A stretch of 64,000 bases of DNA. Source: Pochonia chlamydosporia 170. Taxonomy: Eukaryota; Ascomycota; Sordariomycetes; Hypocreales; Clavicipitaceae. The DNA lies in contig NC_035791.1 in the NCBI RefSeq assembly GCF_001653235.2, forward strand, positions 3,844,001 to 3,908,000, read 5' to 3'. How positions within the stretch are numbered: the stretch's first letter is position 1; each line of letters opens with the position of its first letter. The position numbers were made by a program, and so were the translations under genes. The notes under the pieces were generated by a model, which ran no database searches, was not told where the DNA came from, and saw nothing but the letters and a program-made list of their open reading frames with translations. Shown one piece after another: positions 54,601 to 64,000 of the stretch.

Positions 54601-57600
54601 CTCTTGCGCGTTGCAGATTGCTCAACCCACAACGCCACTGCGTCTCGAAATTAAACGATTTGGGGGTGGCTGCTTCCTTGTTGGACAAGATTTGCACCTT
54701 TCTCCCAACGCCGATCAATGCTAGGCGACTGTTCGACGGAGCCATATGTAAGCCACCATGCATTCACATATATTTGCACGGAGCTGTCTCCGTTGTATGT
54801 CAGAACCCTGCCTAACGGAGATTTATGGCTTACAACCGTGACCAACAGCCCTGGAAGCGGAAACCAAGGGCAAAGGATGTCCCCACAGGGCTCCTCAGGA
54901 CCCGACCAGTGCGACTGATGAGAGAAGGAGACTTTGTAACATAGAAAACTCCAGAAAGCATCATATTTCGAGTGTTGCAGTTGTACTGTGTACATGTGAA
55001 GCAGGCATCGACCTAGTTGTTGTGGACTACGCCATGGCTTGCATCGTGGCATGTTCCGAAGAGGGAATGTCAAACTTCTTGGAGGAATTAGTGCCGCAGT
55101 CTTTGTTGCCGATTGTTGGGGGAATGTAAATGGAAAGGGCTGCGGGGTGACCGGTCCATTGTGAGAGAATTTGCCCTGGGGTGGTTGGCTTCAGCTCAGG
55201 GCTCCATGGAGAAACTACAAATTGGTGGTGAGTCAGCGGCACAGAAAAAGAAAAATCGAACGTTTGTGTCCAGGAAGTCCCTATTCTGCTGGTCCTGTCA
55301 ACGCAGAGACAAAGTGTGTTAAGAATGAAGGATGAAAGCATGACCCATGAAACTATGCCAGGAAAGATGTGGTTATTTTCATCCATCTTTCTACGAGCTG
55401 AGACGCTTGAATCCATTGCGAGTTTTGTGCGTGGTTTGATGTGGCCAAATGTAGTAGACCATAGAGAGAGGCATCTTGGAACTTAAAAGTAGTCCACACG
55501 CTGCTCGCAAATCTGCATTGGTGTTAAAAGATAATGATATGGGCATCCTTCGTCATCCGCCCAGCCCGATCATCCGTGCAAATAGACACCGGCACACCTA
55601 AAACTCCAAGTGTGCATCACGCCTTTGTCGTTGGGTCTTGCTTCCATGGCCTTGGTACCAAAAACTGACTTGAGGTTGGCTAGCCTCTGTAGACTAGAAA
55701 GGCTGGTTCACACAAACGTTGTTGGCAGAACTGGTTTGCGCACGCGACTGCTTGAGGAGGCGCCATGGCACACGCCAAGCCAAGCCAAGTTTAGAATGGT
55801 TGCCGCTAAGTCAGGAAGTGTGTCTTCACTTAAGGCTGTAAGCTTGACAACAGCTTGAAGGCCGTTGTTCAAGCGTTGAATACAGTATGGAGCCAGCAAA
55901 GTAATTTGTGACATCTCCAAGGTGGTTTGGTGGCTGTCTCGCTGACGTCTGGTTTGCATTGGCTTGAACTGGCAAGTTAATTCCGAAACTGCACCCGACC
56001 ATTCACAAGTGTCCAGTACGTCACTGAGAGCTCCAACATGGCTGACTTTGGTTCCCACGTTGGAAAAGGTTGATCCACAAAACCCCGACGCCTGACCTTG
56101 GAACTGACCGAAGGACGGAAGCTGTGGAGATTGTTCTCGTCAGGACGCTCTCCTGTCTCGTATCCAACTGTGTCTGAGGGGTGTGCAAGTTTGCCAGCAC
56201 ACTCTGCGGATTTCGTACGTTGCTTTGAAATGAAAACCGGACCGTGTTGCCTTGAAGGTTATTATCGTGGGGTTGCTGCTGGGCATGCGGAAGAGGAACA
56301 GCTCCGAGCTTCCCGAGAATGAGGTGGACACAGCCCGGTACCATATCCCCATGGACAGCAAGCATGTACTGGTTAGGTATTCCATATTTCAGCCGAATTG
56401 GGACATGAACGCCGTGGTCGTGGAAACTTGAAGCCGTCGTGAAGACAACCACAATGTTGGCACGAGAAACAGGGCTGTTCCTTTGGGTAAGTCTTGACCT
56501 TGCCCATCGTTGTCAATGCTTTAATTAGAAAGCTTCTTCGCATACAGCTGGACAACAATCTCCGGGAGTTGTTCTAAAGCACAAGACTGAATCAAGTGTA
56601 GCAAGATCTTCTGTCCAGAAGTGTGCCAACAGCATGAAAACTGTTTTGGGAAGCCGAATGTCGTGTGCACTGCCTACCAATAGTGCGGAAATGCTGGACC
56701 TAGACCGGCCAATTTTGGGGGCCATCGATGGCCACGGACAAGGGACCATTGGCCAGGGCTGCACGGATCTCGCAAAGCTCATCGACCTTGCTCTGAATGG
56801 AACCCAAAAGTAATCTCAATCGTTGCTCTGCCCCTACAAAGCCTGGTCTTCACATCTGACCCTCGGACGACTTGGTACATCAGATCGACGCAACCAGATT
56901 GCTCCAAGGCCCTGCGGTGGCTGGCAAGGCCCGACCGTGCCATGCGAGACTTTCTGCAGATGAGAGGCCGCCGCCGAGCTTCTCCACGCTTGCCCGACCA
57001 ATGTTGGAATTCCATCTCTGTGGTTTGTTGTGGCAAGCTAACGAGTTGCAGAAGATTTCTCGCAGCATGCTGGCTGAGTGCATTGAACTTTATATTTCGT
57101 GTCTTTGACTTCAGAAGGCCACCAAACCCAACAAACTAGATTTACAATAGAGAGCGGTTTGTAAGATAATTGGTGTTTTGTTGTATATTCGGCTTGAGCG
57201 CTGCATTGACTCTGTGAAGAGTCGGTCTGGCTGTAAGTCTCCTCATTTTGAAAATTCCGCAAGCGTCATCCGGGAAGAACAAGAGAATATCTCAGATTGT
57301 GACTACAGCAGGCTGGAAATAGGATGAACTTTCTGTTGAGGGGTCGTCCAATCCTCCAACTGCTGTATCACAAAACCGCCGGGAGTCGTACGACAAAAAT
57401 ACTACCCCAAGAAAGATGCAAATGTGACAGGGGATCTGAGAATAACATACCTCTCTGAGGTAGATATGGTATATACGTGTTCTCAACATGATGACTGAAT
57501 CGCTTTAACAACGGAGTACTGCGTATGCTTCTCGCGTACTGGCAGCTTGCCACAAGATCACAACACAACAAAGCTGCTTGGCGGATGCAGTTTTGGAGGG

Positions 57601-60600
57601 CCGGCTCCAACCAAGTGTGGTCAATTATTGCTTCTCGTCGTGGCACCAGAGAATGACTGTCTCAGGTGTATGCAGGTAGCTGAATCACTAAGGTTGCGAG
57701 GTCTGCAAAGCCTCAGTGGAGGCTGTTTGTGCAATTCCATTTTGGAGACCAGTCTTGTTTCCACTCACAAGACGGACATTATGCATTTGGCTGTGTTGGC
57801 AGTGGAGCTGCTCTGCAGGCCACACAAAGGGATAGTGTGTACAGCATGAGCAGTGCAATCGAGCGAACTGCTGAACGTGCCTCACTGAACTAATAACTAG
57901 GTGATTTAAAGCCTGAATTCAGGAGATGCCCATGACCAATGACGAAAAGCATCCTCAGGCGGGGAAAATACCCATAAAAGGCGCCCGTCAGCGTGTATGG
58001 CAATGCAGGGTTACCAAACGGCAAGAAAGGTCAGCGACTCACCGGTGCTGTCATTGGGAGGACATGGATTTGACCACAGTAGGCGCTTCCTGCTAATACG
58101 ACAGTGATGGTCTTGCATTATCGGCTACGCAGCCGATACCCTCTCAACTTCCACTGGAACAGCTGAATAAACAACCCTCACAACCAAGGTGTCTTGTTGC
58201 CCCATCTCGCACGGATGAGACGGTGAGCTTTGAAAGTCGCTGAAGATACTTCTGGCTGATCCAACGCTGATGAAACATGCAAAAGAGGCATATTGACGCA
58301 AGCTATTGCCAGCTGCCAGGTCCTATTGAGATTCGACCTGTGGTCACTAGGAGGATAAATTGACCAAGACAGTCGAGAAGGTTTCGCAGCCGTAAGGCAA
58401 TGGGAGATGTATGACACAGCGCAATGTGCATCATGTCTCAATATTAGCCGCATTCACAATGCAATAGCCTTAAAAAGCCGTTTGGCTGAATCACTACCAT
58501 AAGGTGCCGAACTCTCTCCCACTGTTGGTGCGCCCAACGCCCGGGCAAACGGTCAAAGTGTCTGGTCTGTTGTCCCACCTTTTGGTGCTGGCTCTTTTGT
58601 GTGGCACAAGACGGGGTGATGGTGTTTGGAGCCTTTCCACAGGAAGCAGTTTTACCACACCCTCATCAAGGCACTGCCGTTTTCTTCTGGTTGGGTCATG
58701 CCATGCCGGCTGACTCAGGTGGATCTCGATTGGAGGCTGCTACCTAGTCAGGATGGTTAGATTCCAGTTACATTGAACAACAAAATTGGTTCTCACACAG
58801 ACTGACAAAATCCTGCAGGAGGTGTTGGCCCTACCGGGCGGTGGCCCAGAATGCCGAAAGTGTGTTCTAGGCGCACACCAATAATAAGACAACTCGGGGT
58901 CCCTGTGCCAGAAATAGGCTACTTGGCAAAGAAGACTTGCCATCAGCGTGCATACGTAGAATGAGGGTTCTGGTTACAGCACTGGGAATGGTCTGTACGA
59001 GATTGACCAGTTCCAAGTGCTAGTGTCATGGGGATTGATCGAAAACTCCGCGCATTCTCAATATTGCTCAACCGCCAAGCGCAATTGCATCTGGCTGATT
59101 CGAAGCTCCTAGGTCTCTTTGGACTTGATGTTGCTGGTTAGGGCTTTGTCACATTGGTGAGCTGACTGAAGTATTACTGTAACTATAGGATTCCAAATCC
59201 AGATGGGTATCGAGGAGGACTAACAAGCTCCTGGAGATGTGAGCTTATTCATCAATTCAACGTTGGTTTCAAAGGATGTACTCCGTTCTGTACTGTAGAT
59301 GTTGTCTAGTCGTGATTGGCAGAGAAACTGTTCGCTAGGTGGCCATTGCTAAGGAGCTAACCAAGTTGCAAAAGGGTCTGGTCAACTTGAAGTATGCTGG
59401 AGCCTGGAGCGGGACTACTCCACCCCGGAACCGCTGAAGTCCAGCCCTGTGATTTGACTTGATCGATGGGTAAGGTTGGCACGATCTATTTGATGACATT
59501 GCCCAGCGTTTGTGCCAATCATGAGCTTGACCCTTCTGATGAAGAGCTTCGTACCTGGATTTCAGTTGCCATTGTTTGCCTTGTGCTCGCTGAACATTCG
59601 AATTTGGTGGGACCAGCCAATAGAAAGGGCTTGCGGCTGGCTGGTGTAGTGAAGGTTCTCCGTCTTTGTTCCCCATGCCGGGTACGGTTGCGTAGAGCTG
59701 TTGACGGACATGGGCGGTGTCATGGACATGTTTGGAGAACAAGGAGAGGAATAAATACATGGGACGTCTGTACAAACAGAAGTCGACTAGACCGGGCCCT
59801 TTGGCCATATCTCGAGTGCCAGGGACTTTGGTTCGATTCTGAACGTCGACCGGCCACAAAAACATAAAACAGAAGTAGAAGCAAACATTCTTCCATGCAA
59901 ACCATCTTGGACTGGTTCGAGTAAGCAGCTACGCGTCAGAGTTCGGAGGCAGGAAGGCACGCCTTGTCTGGTTGCACAAAATTTGTGCACTTGCCCGGCT
60001 GATTCAATAGCCTGCATAAGCCAGACACAAGTTTGCACGGAGTACGAGGCATGATGCCCCACCTTCTTACAATTGCACATTGACCCGAGTCCTAATCAGG
60101 CAGTGGGGTGCGAGTGGTGGGTGAAGGCAGGTTGAACGGATGGTAGGGCTGAAGTCGATTGCGGGTCTGGCATTGGCTTTTTGACAGGAGCAGGGCGAAG
60201 GTACGAATGAGAGGCAGTGAGTTGAAGCCTTCTGGTGAAGTCGCAATGGCGGCTTGAGACTGGCGGTTGAGGAAATCTCTTTGCTGACTCTGCTACCAAT
60301 CAGAGCCTGATATCGCCGTCAGCCATCATCTTTCAGCTGCGACGCTGGCCCTGCAATCCAAAAGAAGCTTGACGAGAAGCCATTCAGGCGGCGGCTGCAG
60401 AGATTTGTGAAGCCGGGATGATGTCTGGTCCTTTTTTCCTCTTTCACGCTGGTACATGTTAATATGCACGGTCTGTCCACGAAGTCTTTTATGAGAGCCA
60501 GAACTCGAGATGTGGCACGGCCATGAGAGGCGTCAATAACGCGCGACATTTGACCCCTTTCGGATCGCCGTTTCCAGCCTCCAGTAAGATATCGTAATAT

Positions 60601-63600
60601 TTCGCCCAAGCAGCCGCTCCCGTAAGCACTCACTTAGACTCCGCTTAGTAGAGGCGGAATATTGCGATGCTCAGCTGGTCGCGGTGGAGTGAAGCCAGCC
60701 AGGTCTAGTGGGAAGAGGCTGTCCAACCCTCAGACTATGTTTCGGCTCCGACAGAGCGACCCAATTTCCACCTCAGCCTTGGACTCAATTGTCTCAGAAT
60801 CTCCAAGCCAGCAATCCGGGTTGCTGTTTCCTTTGAGCACAACAGAATCAAAATTACCTCATTGCGACATTCTGGGACATAGAGATCAGATCTTTATGGC
60901 AATATCCACAGCCAGTAGTTGCCAAACTGGACAACCACCATCTGGGCCAGCCTGCAGTAGAGTTGGTGGATGGCAGCTATCATGCCGCCGAAAAACCACT
61001 CCATTTGTGGAAGAGAAGTTGTGTGCTTCGGTCTGTCCTGTCACAGGCATCCCGCAAGCGCGTCTGGCGAAAACATGAACGGAATCGCCAATTTGACGAA
61101 AAGTTGCGTCTGCCGGCAGGCAACCTCACACATCCATTCTTGACGATATGCCTGAGACTCAATGGGGTGGGCATGTCAGAAGGCTGATTCAACCCTGTAG
61201 GTGACTTTCACTTGCCATGTAATAGTCTGTCAGTCCAAGGTCACCATGACTCAATTGGTTGCACCTCCGCCACCGCGCTTGTGTCAATGTTTCCGTTTTC
61301 TTGCTCAGCTTCGCGGAGAAATATCTCCTGCAAACTACTTTAGGGGCTTGTTTGCCGTCTCCCGCCTGGAGCGAGTACCGGGCATGACTTTTTTTTCTTT
61401 GCCGATACTCACGCATGACCCGACGAACCCGATCGGGTCAGCCAAGGGGCATCAAAACAGTCGTATACCTCGTAACCTTGGTTGGAAACCGTTAAGGCTG
61501 AATCGGAAATCATTCAGCCCGAGTGGAAATTATCCAACGATGCAAGGTTGAGGCACATGTCAAGCATCGTCTTGCCCACCCACCAGACCAGCGGGACATT
61601 CCAACTGCGGCGGACTGCCTCAGGCACCCGGAGCAACCACGAACTCTCAACCCAACGAATTGGCGGGGCTGTCAGTCAGTGAAAGTGGTTCGGCATCTCG
61701 TCAAGATCTCAGTGGCAACATATACCCTTCGCATTGCAGGGCAGGGCACCGTGTCTAGGCTATCGCTTTTTGAGTAGTAGCTTGAAGAGCCTGCTTCGCT
61801 GCCAGTGCCAAGGGAAAAACAAGTGTTGGAAAATTGCAGCTTCGGGTCGTTAGCCCTGAAGAGAAGCTTGACCTGCTGATCAGCATCAATCTGCAGTCCA
61901 TCTTAAGAGTTTGGTGTGCAGCCGGTGATGAACTACTCACTCTTCATCCCCACAAGCTGAAGCCAAAAACTGCCTTGCAAGGCTGGGGTTCTATCTCGTA
62001 CTCCGTACTTAATTTGCAATTCACCAACTTCCATATCAATGTAGAAATATTTCGGGCAAAGGATGTATTGATCCAGGAACATCGTATCGCGTATCAGTTA
62101 TCACACAAGGCGGGATGGGGGAAGTGGCTTGCCTTTGAGCCTCGCCTGCTTGTTGGGCCAAGTTGGTGCTGGATCAAGGCGTCCATGACAGTCTCGCCTC
62201 GGTTTTCCATCGGACGGCCAAACCTTTGGAGCGCATATCGCCGTTGCCAGACCGGTTGTATGTTTATTGGCTTGTGCTAGTTGTTCGATCGTGGGGTTTC
62301 CAGAAACTCAGAGCCTTGGTGAACTAATGCAACAATGACACCTGACCACAAACCATTGACGTTGGTCGTTGACTATTTCGGAACTTCACGATTACTGCAT
62401 TGCAGGCAAAACCTCAATCTTTGTCAGCCCCAGGCTCCTAGTAGGTAAGCTTTTGCTCAACTCACGGACAAATTGACTGGCCCAAGTCCACCACCACCAC
62501 CACTCCAAGAGAGTCAAGCCCCATTGCGAACCAAGTGATGCTAAAGCCGCAAACCCACAACAGGCAAGCCAAATGACCAACGGGTCAGCCAAGGGATGCC
62601 CTGTCCATTGAAAAACATGGCTTGTCTTTTGCTGTGGGTTGAGTAAGGCGCGGGAGACCAGGGCTTAGAGGAGAGACGACGCTTGTTGTTCAAGGGCTGA
62701 TGTGGATTTGCGCATGCATCCAATTCCTTACTGACATGGAAGTCTTCCGCCTGAGCGACTGCTGCGAAAGTCCCCGGAACGGAGGAAGCTCCATCTAAAT
62801 GTGGCCGAAAAAACTTGCGCTTTGCGGTGCTGTGCAGTGCTGTGCCGTGCTTTTTGTCCAGGCGTTGCGTTCAATGTTGTGTTGCCCAGACCCGTTTTCC
62901 ATGTTCCCACGCTTCTTGGCGGTTGAAATTGGGGCTCGGCGCCGACAAGGAGAGAGAGCCCACTTGAAGCTTCCAACCGTTCGGAGCATTTGAAGGCCAA
63001 TTGCAAATGGGCCAGGAGGCGACCAAAGCATTGGATGCCAAATAGTAGGAGGTCTGGTGCTGACCATGCGTTTCAATACTGGTTAGTTAGGTCAAGTCCT
63101 TCATCAAGCCCTGTGTCAACATTGAATCCATTAGAACTGTTGGCCAGCTGCAGCTCCATCCTCGGGACTCCACAAACCGAGACACCAGGCTCGACTGACC
63201 ACATGCAGTTGACAACAGAGTCAAGGTCGACTTAGCCACTTCAGACTTTGCGGTCTGGTCAACCATCCGAAAATGCCCCAGCCCAGATTCCCTCCCCTCC
63301 CACATGCACACCCCTGGACCTTGGATGCTCTCGGGAACAGTACCATGCCGCCAATTCCAGATATGTTCCAGGGTCTTCAGAGTTTACCGAGGACCTTCCC
63401 GCTGCTCGCTTCCTTGCCATTGCATTCGCGAGTTCCGGGGGTTCAGCTGGCCAGCCAGATTTCTCAAAACATCCCAGGATCCCAGTTTAGCCAACCCCCC
63501 TGGTCCTCTGGTTGGCTTTTGACCTCATGATTTGGCCCCTGGCGGCGGCATGGTCGTCAATCATGGCTTTGGCTTTGCGCGGAAGTCGAGTCGACCTCAT

Positions 63601-64000
63601 TCCTGACCCTCCAGCTCCAGGAAGACGGTGCTGGTGACCAGGAGTCTGGTCTAGTTGCTATCACTGGGGAATTGACGGGTCATGACCGGCCATTTTGGAT
63701 CAGCCTGGATTTTCTGACTCGGGTCAATGGAAGGAACAGAGCGGGCCAAACAAAGCTTGTCTGGTGGTTGATTCCCACACAGATTGCTGAATGACAGGAA
63801 TAGCAGGACCGTGAATAAGAGGCAGACTCTCAACTGGCATTTGGACCAACTTTCTTGTGGGACAAGGGCTCCTAGTCGTATCATTCGCATGCAGGAAGGC
63901 CAAACTCCTGCCGGCATTGGTCCAGTCGCTGTTACACATAGATTGGGCCATATAGAACAAGTTCAAGTGCAATACTCCGTCTGGTAGGTTTCCCGCGATC
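51661..64000. other. Gene-poor region, part 3
   Basis: About 12.3 kb running to the window edge. Open frames reach about 130-180 codons on both strands, but none has domain motifs, a consistent codon pattern or convincing splice-joined partners. TACTCCGTA occurs at 61999-62007, with near copies at 57510, 59279, 60036 and 63973. CTGGTCTGG occurs at 51705-51713. Base composition looks ordinary rather than strongly AT-rich, so a heavily RIP-mutated repeat island is not evident by eye. Confidence 0.55.

Noticed and set aside
59829..59839. GGTTCGATTCT, resembling a tRNA B box
   Set aside because: No matching A box, weak T-stem pairing, and no cloverleaf or acceptor stem.
59335..59865. 176-codon minus-strand frame
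   Set aside because: No domain or codon pattern, and overlaps an equally long frame on the plus strand.

Overview
The window is nuclear DNA of a filamentous ascomycete. Introns are short (mostly 55-100 bp), with GT donors, CTAAC or CTGAC-like branch sites and AG acceptors. The proteins look most like Sordariomycetes, probably Hypocreales; that placement is an inference from protein character, since no search was possible. I found no rRNA, tRNA, CRISPR array or intact transposon.

The left 40 kb carries the genes. From left to right: the 5' two thirds of VPS13 (minus, running off the left edge); a STU2/XMAP215-type microtubule polymerase (minus, four exons); a small two-exon hypothetical gene (plus, tentative); a G-patch spliceosome-disassembly factor of the NTR1/TFIP11 family (plus, one exon); a SAPS-family PP6/Sit4 phosphatase regulatory subunit (plus, with an unusual 3' end); an 8.3 kb NRPS-derived gene (plus); and an OPT-family oligopeptide transporter (minus, three exons) convergent with it. 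The first four recognised genes are conserved housekeeping functions: lipid transfer, spindle, splicing and phosphatase signalling. Nothing in the layout makes them an operon-like unit.

The most unusual locus is the NRPS-derived gene at 27.5-35.8 kb. It reads as a partial adenylation C-terminal subdomain, then E-C-A-T-C-T-like domains, yet nearly every catalytic motif is altered. The A10 lysine, A3 loop, both C-domain HHxxxD motifs and the carrier-protein serine are all changed. The coding frame nevertheless stays open for more than 2,200 codons. This looks like a retained pseudo-synthetase rather than a peptide-making enzyme. One apparent single-base frameshift near 29,130 splits it into two overlapping reading frames.

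The right 24 kb (39.5-64 kb) holds no gene I can support. It contains short tandem repeats, scattered short open frames of random character, and a recurring 9-base motif TACGGAGTA. That motif is strongly over-represented across the window and confined to non-coding DNA.
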